Assembly: GCA_934555895.1 (NCBI GenBank) | Contig: CAKTFH010000001.1 | Span: 1-64,000, forward strand | From: an uncultured Muribaculaceae bacterium | GTDB lineage: Bacteria > Bacteroidota > Bacteroidia > Bacteroidales > Muribaculaceae | Direction of reading: 5' to 3' | Length of the DNA: 64,000 bases | In this document: positions 44,313-53,113 of the stretch, in pieces | How positions within the stretch are numbered: position 1 is the first letter of the stretch | Layout of the letters: every line of letters begins with the position of its first letter | Translations under genes and position numbers: made by a program | Notes under the pieces: generated by a model | Told to the model about the DNA's origin: nothing | The model's input: the letters and a program-made list of their open reading frames with translations, nothing else | The model's database searches: none

Positions 44313-45455
44313 TCAAAAAAGCTTCAACAGCTCTCTTACAGCCCCTTCCACATTTCTGCGGGCCACGGCGCTGTTCATGGCTTCGGCCTCCGATTCACCA
44401 TGAGTATTGACACATACCACATCTGCAAATCCGGCGGCAAGCAAAGCCTGTTTGTCGGCCACTCGGCCTGCGACGGCCACAACCGGCACACCATGGCGGG
44501 CGGCGAGCCTGAGCACTCCCGCAGGTGCCTTGCCATGGAGGGTCTGTGTATCTATGCTCCCCTCTCCGGTGATGACCAGAGCGGCATCACGCAGTTCGCG
44601 TTCCACACCCGTTAGCCGCAGCACAGCGTCTATTCCCTGCACAAATCTTGCATTGAAAAAAGCCATCAGAGCGGCGCCCACCCCACCGGCCGCACCGGCT
44701 CCCGGCTGACAGCTCACATCATGCCCCACACAGCGGCATACCACATCGCCGTAATGCCGGAGGGCAGCATCGAGCTCAGCCACCATAGCGGGTGTGGCAC
44801 CTTTCTGAGGGCCGAACACCGCCGATGCTCCCTGTGGGCCGCAGAGCGGATTGTCGACATCGCATATCACAGTACACTCACAGGCCAATATATCGCGGCG
44901 CGCATGGCTAATATCTATTTCGGCAAGGTCGGCAAGCGATGCTCCACCATCGGGCAGCACGCGGCCAGAAGCATCAAGCAGCCGCATTCCGAGGGCGCTC
45001 AGCATTCCCGCACCGCCGTCGTTAGTGGCGCTTCCGCCGATTCCCACTATGAAACGGCGTGCGCCCCGTTCCCGGGCGGCAAGCATCATCTCGCCTAGGC
45101 CACGACTTGTAGCGGTTAGCGGATTGCGGTTCTCAGGCGCCACGAGCGTAAGGCCACTCCCCTGTGCCATCTCCACTATCCCGGTGGGCACGCCTTCACA
45201 ATCCACGATACCTACTGCGGCACGCACCTCCCGGCCATCGGGACCGGTGACCGCAGTCTCGAACATCTGCGCCTCCAAAGCCCCGGCGATAACGGCCAAG
45301 GTGCCCTCGCCGCCGTCGGCTATGCCGCGTGCCCACACATCGAAGCCGGCCGCACGAGCGCCCCGGGCAGCCGCCTCGGCCACCTCGGCCGAGGTCAGCG
45401 ACCCCTTGAAAGAATCGGTGGCCACTACCACCTTACGCCCGGGGAGTTCGGTCAT
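44313..45455 (-). CDS. glycerate kinase
   Basis: This 380-residue protein is of the GarK/GlxK glycerate kinase family, which phosphorylates D-glycerate to a phosphoglycerate. Diagnostic segments are VVATDSFKGSLTSAEV near the N-terminus, GIADGGEGT, GIGGSATNDGGAGMLSALG in the middle, and VITGEGSIDTQTLHGKAP near residue 285. I start at ATG 45455 (MTELPGRKVVV); the open frame extends to 45518 but that overlaps the preceding ATPase gene. The start lies 4 bp after the ATPase stop, so the two are cotranscribed. Confidence 0.92.
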   Translation of the reverse strand: MTELPGRKVVVATDSFKGSLTSAEVAEAAARGARAAGFDVWARGIADGGEGTLAVIAGALEAQMFETAVTGPDGREVRAAVGIVDCEGVPTGIVEMAQGSGLTLVAPENRNPLTATSRGLGEMMLAARERGARRFIVGIGGSATNDGGAGMLSALGMRLLDASGRVLPDGGASLADLAEIDISHARRDILACECTVICDVDNPLCGPQGASAVFGPQKGATPAMVAELDAALRHYGDVVCRCVGHDVSCQPGAGAAGGVGAALMAFFNARFVQGIDAVLRLTGVERELRDAALVITGEGSIDTQTLHGKAPAGVLRLAARHGVPVVAVAGRVADKQALLAAGFADVVCVNTHGESEAEAMNSAVARRNVEGAVRELLKLF

Positions 45456-45459
45456 ACGC

Positions 45460-48330
45460 TCAGCGGACAGCTTTTTTTGAAGTGACCAGATGCCACAGCT
45501 CGCGCACCCACACCACAAGCGACGAGGCCGCCACTATGATGAGGAAATCGCAAGTACCCGATGGGTTGAAGCCCCATGAGGAGGTGTGCAGCATCGGCTC
45601 CACATTGAAGAACAGGTAGGCTATCTCGGTGATGAAGAGCTGACCCGCCACTATCACAACCACAATGGTCCAGAAACCGTTGCTCATACGCAGCCGGAAC
45701 AGGCTCTCGCCGGTGGCGAAGGCGCGGGTGTTGAACATATACCAGAAGTGGGTCCACACGAATATCGAGAAGAGTAGCGTGGCCTCATAACCAGTCATGA
45801 GCGACTCGGCGCCAGGGTGCACATGCAGCATCTGCACCAGAGATGTGATGTCGGCATGGGTGAACAGCCAGTAAAAACCAAAGGTTATGGCGAAAAAGAG
45901 CGTACCCACGCCGAACAGCTCCCAGCACATCGGTCCGGTAAGGATGGAGGCGCGGCGGTTGCGCGGCTTCTCGTTCATCACGCTGCGCGACGGCGGCAGC
46001 GACGCAAGAGCCATCGCGCCGAATGTGTCCATAATCAGATTCACCCACAGCATCTGAGTGACCGACAGCGGCGACTCGGAGCCTATGAAAGAGCCGAAAA
46101 GTACCAGCAGGCAGGCAGCCACATTGACTGTGAGCTGAAACAGCAGGAAGCGCTGTATGTTGCGGTAGAGCGAGCGTCCCCACATCACGGCACGACCTAT
46201 CGAGGAGAACGAATTGTCGATGATGGTGATGTCCGAAGCCTCCTTGGCCACCGAGGTGCCGTCGCCCATCGACAGGCCCACATGGGCGGCCTTGAGCGCC
46301 GGAGCATCGTTGGTGCCGTCGCCGGTGACGGCCACCACCTCGCCGCGCTTCTGCAGGGCCTCCACAAGGCGTTTCTTATCAAGCGGACGCGCACGGGCTA
46401 TAATCTTAAGGTCGCCGACACGCTCACGCAATTGCTCGTCGCTCAGAGCGGCCACTTCGGGACCGGTGATGATGTTGCGGTCGGAGTCGGTGGCATCGTT
46501 CCACAGCCCTATCTGACGGCCGATCTCCTTGGCTGTACCGGGAGTATCGCCTGTCACAATCTTCACTTTCACACCGGCATCGAGCACCTCTCGCACAGCG
46601 TCGGGCACATCGCCGCGCACAGGGTCGGAGATGGCCACCACACCAAGGAAATGCAGGCCGCCGGCCACCACACGCCCGTCGGCTATGGCCGCTTCGCCAT
46701 CGGAGAGCTCCTGCCAGGCGAAACCGAGGGTACGCATGGCCTGCGCCTGATAGCCGAGCAACATGGCATCGAGTTCGGAACGGGTCACACCATCGGTGTG
46801 GGCGCACATGCCGAACACTATTTCCGGAGCACCCTTCACATAAAGGATGCGACGCCCCGAGGCCGACTTCACCACGGTAGCCATATATTTCCGCTCTGTG
46901 GTGAAGGGTAGTTCCTCAAGACGCACGACACCATCGCGAAGCTTAGAGTAATCTGCACCGCGGGTGTCGAGCCATAGCAACAGGGCGCCCTCGGTGGGAT
47001 TGCCGAGCACCGTAGGCGTTGCGCCGGTGCGGTCGAGCTGCGCGGTGGAGTTCACCGCTATGCCTTCATAGAGAACCTCGTCGGAGGGGTTGCCGAAGAA
47101 ATCGGCATGCGCTACCTGCATGCGGTTCTGGGTGAGAGTGCCGGTCTTATCGGTGCAAATCACGGTGGTAGCGCCCATGGTCTCGCAGGCGTGCATCTTA
47201 CGCACCAGATTATTGGTCTTGAGCATGCGGCTCATGCTGTAGGCCAGCGAGAGGGTCACGGCCATAGGGAGTCCCTCGGGCACAGCCACTACAATAAGAG
47301 TGACGGCCACCATAAGCGTCTGCAAGGTGTGGCTCAGGAGGTCCGACCACTCTGCGGTGCCTGCGTCGGCAGGATGCAGCAGGGCGAATGAACCGCAAAC
47401 CGTACCAATGAAAAACGCCGTAAAAATCACGACCGATGCGATGCAGGCTTTTTTGCTCCATCCGCCGAATTTCTTTATCACAAGCAGGAAAAACAGCGCC
47501 ACAGGCACCACTATGGCCCATGCCTGCCAGTTGCTCCAGCCGAGGAATCCCACAAGCTGTGCGGCTATCACCAGACCGGCCACCACATAACTGCCATTGG
47601 CTATGAGACGCCCCAGGCCTGAGAGCTGCTCGTCGAGAGGAGTCTTCACGGAGTCGTCGATCTGTGCCTCCTTGTAGACCTTGCCGGCCTCGGTGGAGTC
47701 GCCCACGGCAGTAACACGCATTACGCCGTGCCCCTCCATCACCTTGGTACCGCGCAGCACATGGTCAGATGGATATGTGGCCTCAGAGTCGAAATGTTCA
47801 GGGTCGGTGGTCTTGACGCAGATTGGTTCGCCGGTAAGCGTGCTTTCATCGACGCTCAGTGTCACAGCGTCGAGCAGCACACCGTCGGCAGGAATCTCGT
47901 CGCCGGTAGATATGGTCACGATGTCATCCACCACCACATCGCGGCGAGGTACGGTGGTCATGCCACCGCTGCGAAGCACCTCCACCGGCTCGTCATCGTT
48001 CACACGGTTGAGAATCTTGAAAGCCTCGTTGGCCTTCTGCTCGAATATGAAAGCGAGACCCGTGGCAAGCAATATGGCTATGATTATACCCGCCGGTTCA
48101 AAAAACACCTGCCATCCGTGGCCCGCGACATAATATTCATAGCAGGCAATACCTATCGAGAGGGCGCCCGCTATAAGCAGAATCATTATAAGCGGGTCGG
48201 AGAATTTCTCTAAAAACAGTTTCCACCAGGGCTCGCGGGCCGGTGGCGTGAGCACGTTGGCGCCATGCTCGCGACGGCTCTCGACCACCTGCTCAGGGGT
48301 GAGGCCGCCGTAGCGATGAGATTGTGACAT
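45460..48330 (-). CDS. calcium-translocating P-type ATPase (PMCA type)
   Basis: This 956-residue P2-type ATPase pumps cations, probably Ca2+, out of the cytoplasm. It shows an N-terminal cation ATPase domain, the STLTGEP actuator loop, the phosphorylation site DKTGTLTQNRM, the nucleotide-binding KGAPEIVF, the hinge VTGDGTNDAPALK, and a C-terminal transmembrane domain with NLIMDTFGAMALA and helix-6-like WVNLIMD residues typical of the PMCA group. About ten hydrophobic segments are present. It lies between a small membrane-anchored protein (33 bp upstream) and glycerate kinase. Confidence 0.93.
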   Translation of the reverse strand: MSQSHRYGGLTPEQVVESRREHGANVLTPPAREPWWKLFLEKFSDPLIMILLIAGALSIGIACYEYYVAGHGWQVFFEPAGIIIAILLATGLAFIFEQKANEAFKILNRVNDDEPVEVLRSGGMTTVPRRDVVVDDIVTISTGDEIPADGVLLDAVTLSVDESTLTGEPICVKTTDPEHFDSEATYPSDHVLRGTKVMEGHGVMRVTAVGDSTEAGKVYKEAQIDDSVKTPLDEQLSGLGRLIANGSYVVAGLVIAAQLVGFLGWSNWQAWAIVVPVALFFLLVIKKFGGWSKKACIASVVIFTAFFIGTVCGSFALLHPADAGTAEWSDLLSHTLQTLMVAVTLIVVAVPEGLPMAVTLSLAYSMSRMLKTNNLVRKMHACETMGATTVICTDKTGTLTQNRMQVAHADFFGNPSDEVLYEGIAVNSTAQLDRTGATPTVLGNPTEGALLLWLDTRGADYSKLRDGVVRLEELPFTTERKYMATVVKSASGRRILYVKGAPEIVFGMCAHTDGVTRSELDAMLLGYQAQAMRTLGFAWQELSDGEAAIADGRVVAGGLHFLGVVAISDPVRGDVPDAVREVLDAGVKVKIVTGDTPGTAKEIGRQIGLWNDATDSDRNIITGPEVAALSDEQLRERVGDLKIIARARPLDKKRLVEALQKRGEVVAVTGDGTNDAPALKAAHVGLSMGDGTSVAKEASDITIIDNSFSSIGRAVMWGRSLYRNIQRFLLFQLTVNVAACLLVLFGSFIGSESPLSVTQMLWVNLIMDTFGAMALASLPPSRSVMNEKPRNRRASILTGPMCWELFGVGTLFFAITFGFYWLFTHADITSLVQMLHVHPGAESLMTGYEATLLFSIFVWTHFWYMFNTRAFATGESLFRLRMSNGFWTIVVVIVAGQLFITEIAYLFFNVEPMLHTSSWGFNPSGTCDFLIIVAASSLVVWVRELWHLVTSKKAVR

Positions 48331-48363
48331 AGTTGCAGTTTTTGATTTGACTGGGATTACCGG

Positions 48364-48804
48364 TTATTTTTCAAGAGCGGGAAGGTTGGTGAGAGCGCGT
48401 GTGCTTTCGAGGATGGGGAGGTTGGTCTCGGTGGGCACATAAATCACGGTTTTATCGCTTAGGTCTGACTGCTGGCGCACCCACAGATACTGGATATAGG
48501 TAGGTGTGATGCTGCCGTTCTCAATACGTATAGCCTCGGCGGCACCTTTGGCGCGCTCCACCTCTGCCTGAGCGTTAAGCTTTTCGGCCTCGAGATTAGC
48601 CTTAGCCTCCTCGATTTTGATTTTCCGGTTCTGCTCAGCCTTTGCAAACTCGGCCTTGCCCTCCATCTCCTGCGACCATACATTATACCAGGGGCGGATA
48701 AATGCGAGGCTTACAATCAGCACCACGACTATTACCACCGACCATACAACACCTTTAATCATCCCGGGAGTGAAGTTCACACTATTGTTTGAATTGTTGT
48801 ACAT
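48364..48804 (-). CDS. small membrane-anchored protein resembling the C-terminal part of SPFH/prohibitin proteins
   Basis: The 146-residue protein has one N-terminal transmembrane segment (VVWSVVIVVVLIVSLAFI, about 19-36), an Ala/Glu/Lys-rich coiled coil (about 50-100, with KIEEAKANLEAEKLNAQAEV) and a tail (TPTYIQYLWVRQQSDLSDKT) like the end of stomatin/prohibitin-type proteins. The band-7 (SPFH) domain itself is absent, so it looks like a reduced relative rather than a protease-associated scaffold. It is the first gene of a likely operon with the calcium ATPase and glycerate kinase. The function is unknown. Confidence 0.72.
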   Translation of the reverse strand: MYNNSNNSVNFTPGMIKGVVWSVVIVVVLIVSLAFIRPWYNVWSQEMEGKAEFAKAEQNRKIKIEEAKANLEAEKLNAQAEVERAKGAAEAIRIENGSITPTYIQYLWVRQQSDLSDKTVIYVPTETNLPILESTRALTNLPALEK

Positions 48805-48841
48805 TTTTAATTTTTGAAATTAGCAGTTTGTTTGAGGTTCG

Positions 48842-48872
48842 CAAAATTACTTTTTTATGTGTGAACATGCAA
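48842..48872 (-). promoter_or_regulatory. promoter of the SPFH-like gene, calcium ATPase and glycerate kinase operon
   Basis: On the minus strand TTG (complement 48870-48872), 20 bp, TAATTTTG (complement 48842-48849) fit the consensus, 38 bp before the ATG. Confidence 0.6.
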
Positions 48873-48893
48873 TGTGTTTCAAAAGTTTTATCG

Positions 48894-48901
48894 TAACTTT
48901 G
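48894..48901 (+). promoter_or_regulatory. -7 element of the DUF2851 gene
   Basis: TAACTTTG lies 38 bp before ATG 48940. It supports that start rather than the longer frame beginning at 48874. Confidence 0.55.
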
Positions 48902-48939
48902 AGGCAACCCACAGTCATAAACTCTTTAACCGCACGCCA

Positions 48940-50232
48940 ATGGAACAGCTCTTGCAATTTGTGTGGCAACACCGGCTTGCCCTCAGGCCGGGAATGACCA
49001 CTGTCGACGGGCGCAGTGTGACCGTGGTGAACCAGGGTAAGCTCAACACCGACGCCGGGCCCGACTTTTTCAATGCCACCGTGATAATCGATGGGCAGAC
49101 CTGGGCAGGCAATGTGGAGATTCATGTGAAGGCCTCCGACTGGCTGCGTCACCATCACGACGCCGACCCGGCCTACGATTCGGTTATACTTCATGTAGTG
49201 CAGCAGAGCGATATGCAGATATGCCGCCGCGACGGCTCGCCTATCCCGCAGATTACACTCAACTGCACCCCGGAAGCCGCACAGCGTTGCAACCTGCTGC
49301 TGATGGAGGCCGCAAGAGCGCTCCCCTGCCGCAACATAATCGCCGCACTCCCGTCAATCTACCGCACCGACTGGCTCACGGCCCTGGCCATGGAACGCCT
49401 CTACCGCAAGGCCGAGCGCGTGCTCGCCATTGTAAAGCAGACCGCCGGACACTGGGAGGGGGCCGCCTACGTGACCCTGGCGCGCGGACTCGGGTTCGGG
49501 CTCAACAGCGAGCCGTTCGAACTCCTGGCAAAACAGATGCCGCTGGCGTTTCTCAACAAACATGCCGACGAGCTCACATCGGTGGAGGCGCTGCTGTTCG
49601 GCGGCGCGGGGCTCATTCCTCCTCCAAAGCCAGACGGAAGCAACGGCGCGGCCTATGCCGCCCACCTGCGCGAGGAATATGTTTTTTTAGCGAATAAGTT
49701 TTCACTCAGTCCGGTGAAGCCGGCATGGAAGATGGCCCGCACGAGGCCACAGAACTTTCCTCACCGCCGTGTGGCGGCGCTTGCCGAAATGATTCACCGA
49801 GGATTTTATCTCATAGGTAGGCTCACCGACTGCCGCACAATCGACGACATGCGTCAGCTTTTCAACATCGAACTGCAGGGATTCTGGTCAACCCACTACA
49901 CTTTTTCCGATCAGGCACAGGTATGCCGCTCACGCGCACTGAGCCGCGACTCAATCGACACACTGCTCATAAATGTGGCCATACCGCTGCTGTTCGCCCG
50001 CTACATGTCGCGCGACGACGATACCGGCATGGAGGGCGCCGTGGAGCTCCTGAGGCAGCTCGGCGCCGAAAACAACGCCATAACGCGCCTCTTCGCCGAG
50101 GCCGGGCTGAAAGCCGACGACGCCTTTGCATCGCAGGCGCTCATAGAGCTGCGACGCGAGTACTGTGAGAAAAACAAATGCATTTATTGTCGCTTCGGCC
50201 ATCGCATGCTATCGGCCGAAATAGCGCATTGA
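48940..50232 (+). CDS. DUF2851 family protein
   Basis: The 430-residue product matches the DUF2851 family, present across Bacteroidota and of unknown function. Characteristic blocks are MEQLLQFVWQHRL at the start, VNQGKLNTDAGPDFFNATV, WAGNVEIHVKASDWLRHHH and YDSVILHVV (about residues 40-100), and a C-terminal CIYCRFGHRML with two cysteines. There is no signal peptide or membrane segment, so it is cytoplasmic. I start at ATG 48940 because the promoter lies within the longer frame. It is convergent with tatC. Confidence 0.85.
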   Translation: MEQLLQFVWQHRLALRPGMTTVDGRSVTVVNQGKLNTDAGPDFFNATVIIDGQTWAGNVEIHVKASDWLRHHHDADPAYDSVILHVVQQSDMQICRRDGSPIPQITLNCTPEAAQRCNLLLMEAARALPCRNIIAALPSIYRTDWLTALAMERLYRKAERVLAIVKQTAGHWEGAAYVTLARGLGFGLNSEPFELLAKQMPLAFLNKHADELTSVEALLFGGAGLIPPPKPDGSNGAAYAAHLREEYVFLANKFSLSPVKPAWKMARTRPQNFPHRRVAALAEMIHRGFYLIGRLTDCRTIDDMRQLFNIELQGFWSTHYTFSDQAQVCRSRALSRDSIDTLLINVAIPLLFARYMSRDDDTGMEGAVELLRQLGAENNAITRLFAEAGLKADDAFASQALIELRREYCEKNKCIYCRFGHRMLSAEIAH

Positions 50233-50255
50233 ACCGTGCGCCCGGGCATCACGCT

Positions 50256-51107
50256 TCAGGCAGGCAGCGCGGTATCGGCGGCTGCATCGCTCTCGTCCTC
50301 CTCGTCGGGAGCCTTGCTCCGTGCGAGCAATATCGAGAGCTCATAGAGCATATAGATGGGCACAAACACTACCATGAGTGTGAAGGGGTCGCCGGTAGGT
50401 GTGATAATGGCCGAAAGCACCAACAGTCCTGTAACAGCCTGGCGGCGGTACTGACGCAGGAAGTCGGAGGTTACGAGACCCATGCGCGAGAGTATCCAAA
50501 CCACAAACGGCAGCTCGAACACTATTCCCATCACGAACACAAGCATCAGGAAGTTGTCGATATAGGAATTGAGCGAAATCATGTTGGTGATGTCGGTGCT
50601 CAGCTCATATTCGGCCAGGAATCGGAAAGTAAAGGGGAAGACCACCAGATAGCCTACCGCACAGCCGAGATAGAACATCGGCACGCCGAACAGCAGCAGC
50701 GCCACCACGCTGCGGCGCTCTTTGTCGTAGAGTGCCGGACGGATGAAGAGCCACAACTCGGTCACAAGATAGGGGAAAAGCAGCAGGAACGCCAGGCAGA
50801 ATGAGGTGCTGATGTGGGTTGTGAACTGCGAGGCGAGTTTCACATTGATGATATTTACCTTGAAATCGGCCCCGAAATCGGGGAAAAACGAGCCATAGTG
50901 GCCCAGACCGCCCAGCCAGCGGTAAAGGATGAAATCAGATGAGGTGGGTCCGAGGATGAACGGATTGAAGATGTGTGGCATAGCCGCGAAGCATATGCCC
51001 ACAAGCACAAGATACACGATGACAAGCCGCATCAGCACCCAGCGGAGCACCTCGAGATGCGACCAGAATGTCATTTCAGTTTCCTTGGTTTCCTTGATTT
51101 CCGACAT
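50256..51107 (-). CDS. tatC: twin-arginine translocase subunit TatC
   Basis: TatC is the polytopic receptor that binds twin-arginine signals of folded export substrates. The 283-residue protein has the N-terminal TFWSHLEVLRWVLMR motif and six hydrophobic segments (for example LVIVYLVLVGICFAAMP, FCLAFLLLFPYLVTELW, FLMLVFVMGIVFELPFVVWIL). The C-terminal tail is acidic (KAPDEEDESDAAAD). It is the last gene of the minus-strand cluster that holds tatA and a Tat-dependent oxidoreductase. No tatB is seen, so a minimal TatA-TatC system is likely. Confidence 0.95.
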   Translation of the reverse strand: MSEIKETKETEMTFWSHLEVLRWVLMRLVIVYLVLVGICFAAMPHIFNPFILGPTSSDFILYRWLGGLGHYGSFFPDFGADFKVNIINVKLASQFTTHISTSFCLAFLLLFPYLVTELWLFIRPALYDKERRSVVALLLFGVPMFYLGCAVGYLVVFPFTFRFLAEYELSTDITNMISLNSYIDNFLMLVFVMGIVFELPFVVWILSRMGLVTSDFLRQYRRQAVTGLLVLSAIITPTGDPFTLMVVFVPIYMLYELSILLARSKAPDEEDESDAAADTALPA

Positions 51108-51160
51108 TATCGTAAAAAGTTCTAAAATTATATTGCAGTGATTGAGAAAGAGAAAGGGAG

Positions 51161-51198
51161 GGCATGAAGCCGTACCGCTGTCGGCACGGCTTCATGCC
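51161..51198 (-). terminator. hairpin between the DUF1080 genes and tatC
   Basis: GGCATGAAGCCGT (51161-51173) pairs perfectly with 51186-51198. On the minus strand it is not followed by a clean T-run, so partial termination or RNA stabilisation is possible. Confidence 0.55.
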
Positions 51199-51210
51199 TT
51201 TAAAGTGTTA

Positions 51211-52110
51211 TCAATTGAGAGGTTTGATACGTACGTTGCGGTACCATACATCGTCGCCATGGTCCTGGAAACCGATATAGCCCTTGTGCTCGTCGCCGCC
51301 CATGTTGTTGAGCAAGTCGAAAGCATAGGGGAAGTCGCCGCCCTTGCGGAACTTCGAATCCTGAAGCATCTGGGTCCATTTCGGAGTCCAGAGGTGGTAT
51401 TCAACCACGTTGGCGCCGTTCTGACCATGGATTACAGTACCTTTGTAGACCTTGATGCTGCCCTTGTTCCACTCTCCGTAGGGGTTGGCGTTCTGGGGCT
51501 TGGCGGGAATCATGTCGTAGAGCGAAGCGCTCTGGCGGTTGCCGTCCACGCCGAGACCGGCATCGATATGGTTGGCATTGTCGAGCACCTGATATTCCGA
51601 TGCCGACTGCCAGATGGGCAGATATTCGTCCTTGCCGTCGGCACCGGGGGCCATCACCTCCTGAGCGAGATAGAACACGCCTGAGTTGCCTCCCTTCGAT
51701 ACCTTGTATTCGAACTCGAGATCGAAGTTATCGAACTTGTTGGCGAAGATAAGGTCGCCTCCACCTTCGGCCTGGGCCTCGCCTGTGCCCGAGCCTTTGA
51801 GATGGATAGCTCCATCCTCAACATTCCAGCTTGCGGGAGCCTCGGCCTGACCGTAACCGCGCCAGCCGTTGAGGGTCTTTCCGTCGAAGAGTGTAATCCA
51901 GCCGTCGGCGTCGGGAGTGTAGGCTGTCATGTCCACATTGGGGCCGTCGACAACTTTGGCGGGGGGAAGCTCGTCGGTTGCAGCCCCCTCCTGATTGCAG
52001 ATGCAGTCGGGGCAACCGCACTGGCAGCCGCAGTTGCATTTCTTATTGTTATTGCAGGCCATGAGCAAAGGAAGAGCTGCGGCCACCAACATTATGTTTT
52101 TTATCTTCAT
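51211..52110 (-). CDS. DUF1080 (3-keto-disaccharide hydrolase family) lipoprotein with Cys-rich N-terminus
   Basis: The 299-residue lipoprotein (lipobox LMAC, Cys19) carries seven further cysteines within residues 25-38 in mostly C-x-C spacing. The DUF1080/PF06439 concanavalin-like domain follows (about 65-299), with ITLFDGKTLNGWRGYG, WNVEDGAIHLKG, GNSGVFYLAQEV, ASEYQVLDNANH and GYIGFQDHGDDVWYRNVRI. Family members hydrolyse or eliminate 3-keto-glycosides. It lies 45 bp after a second DUF1080 gene, with which it shares SASLYDMIPAKPQN, inside the Tat-oxidoreductase cluster. Envelope location is predicted. Confidence 0.88.
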   Translation of the reverse strand: MKIKNIMLVAAALPLLMACNNNKKCNCGCQCGCPDCICNQEGAATDELPPAKVVDGPNVDMTAYTPDADGWITLFDGKTLNGWRGYGQAEAPASWNVEDGAIHLKGSGTGEAQAEGGGDLIFANKFDNFDLEFEYKVSKGGNSGVFYLAQEVMAPGADGKDEYLPIWQSASEYQVLDNANHIDAGLGVDGNRQSASLYDMIPAKPQNANPYGEWNKGSIKVYKGTVIHGQNGANVVEYHLWTPKWTQMLQDSKFRKGGDFPYAFDLLNNMGGDEHKGYIGFQDHGDDVWYRNVRIKPLN

Positions 52111-52155
52111 CGCGTTGTTTTTAGATAATTGATTGATACTTTACAGATAGCTGAA

Positions 52156-52965
52156 TTATTTCAGTTCCCTGACCGTGATATTGCGATACTGCACACGGTC
52201 GCCGTGGTCCTGCAGACCGATGTAACCCATGTGGTTCTTGCCGCCGCAGTTGTTGAGCAGGGCGAAAGCGGCAGGCCAGTTTTTCTCGGAAAATTTCGAG
52301 GCCTGCAGCAGTGCGGTCCACTCGGGGGTGTTGAGGGTGTATTCCACCACTTTCTCACCGTTCTGCCAGTGCTCCACTTTATTGTCTTTCACCACAATGC
52401 GCGCATGATTCCATTCACCGTAGGGCTTGGAATTCTGGGGCTTGGCGGGAATCATGTCGTAGAGTGATGCGCTCTTGCGGTTGCCGTCCACACCGAGCTT
52501 GGCGTCGGGATGGTTCTCGTTGTCGAGCACCTGGTATTCGGGAGCTGATATATATATGGGCTGGAAAAACTTCTCTCCCTTCTCGTTCACGCCCTGCACT
52601 TCCTGAGCGTAGAAGAAGATACCGGAGTTGGAGCCTTTGTCGACTTTCCAGTCGAGGTCGAGCACGAAGTTGCCGAACGGATGCGCGAAGATGATGTCGC
52701 CACCCTCTTTGTTGGAGGGTGTATATGTGAGAGCACCCTCTTCAATCGACCATTTTGCGGGGAGATGGTCTTTGCCGTAGCCGCGCCAGCCGTCGGTTGA
52801 AGTGCCGTCGAAGAGCACCAGAGCGCCCCCTTCCTGGTTTACGGTGACGGGGGTCTGGGGATAGCCTGCTGTGTTGTGCAGCAGAAGAGTAGCCTGCTTA
52901 TGGCCGCAGGAGGTGGCGAGAGCCGCCACGGCAATTGCTGCTGCCGACAGGAATATCTTGTTCAT
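52156..52965 (-). CDS. DUF1080 (3-keto-disaccharide hydrolase family) lipoprotein
   Basis: This 269-residue lipoprotein (lipobox ATSC, Cys20) is a paralogue of the next gene downstream. The PF06439 domain shows LVLFDGTSTDGWRGYG, WSIEEGALTYTPSN, GSNSGIFFYAQEV, APEYQVLDNENH, KSASLYDMIPAKPQN and YIGLQDHGDRVQYRNITVREL. It lacks the cysteine cluster of its paralogue, so the two are probably not redundant. It follows the Tat-exported oxidoreductase after 148 bp, a gap that contains GC-rich inverted repeats (53048-53055 with 53079-53086). Confidence 0.88.
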   Translation of the reverse strand: MNKIFLSAAAIAVAALATSCGHKQATLLLHNTAGYPQTPVTVNQEGGALVLFDGTSTDGWRGYGKDHLPAKWSIEEGALTYTPSNKEGGDIIFAHPFGNFVLDLDWKVDKGSNSGIFFYAQEVQGVNEKGEKFFQPIYISAPEYQVLDNENHPDAKLGVDGNRKSASLYDMIPAKPQNSKPYGEWNHARIVVKDNKVEHWQNGEKVVEYTLNTPEWTALLQASKFSEKNWPAAFALLNNCGGKNHMGYIGLQDHGDRVQYRNITVRELK

Positions 52966-53113
52966 TTTCAGTTTTAGCGTTTTATGATTGGTTGTATATG
53001 GTGTGTGGCTTCGGGTGACATTGCGGTGCCACCCTTCTAAAGCGAGCCAGCCGGCAACCGGCGGAGAAGCTGTCTCGCGCCGGCTGCCGTCTGTGTTATC
53101 GCGTCATTCAGTT

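Noticed and set aside
45817..46911. 364-codon plus-strand open frame
   Set aside because: It is antisense to the calcium ATPase and His-rich, with no domain.
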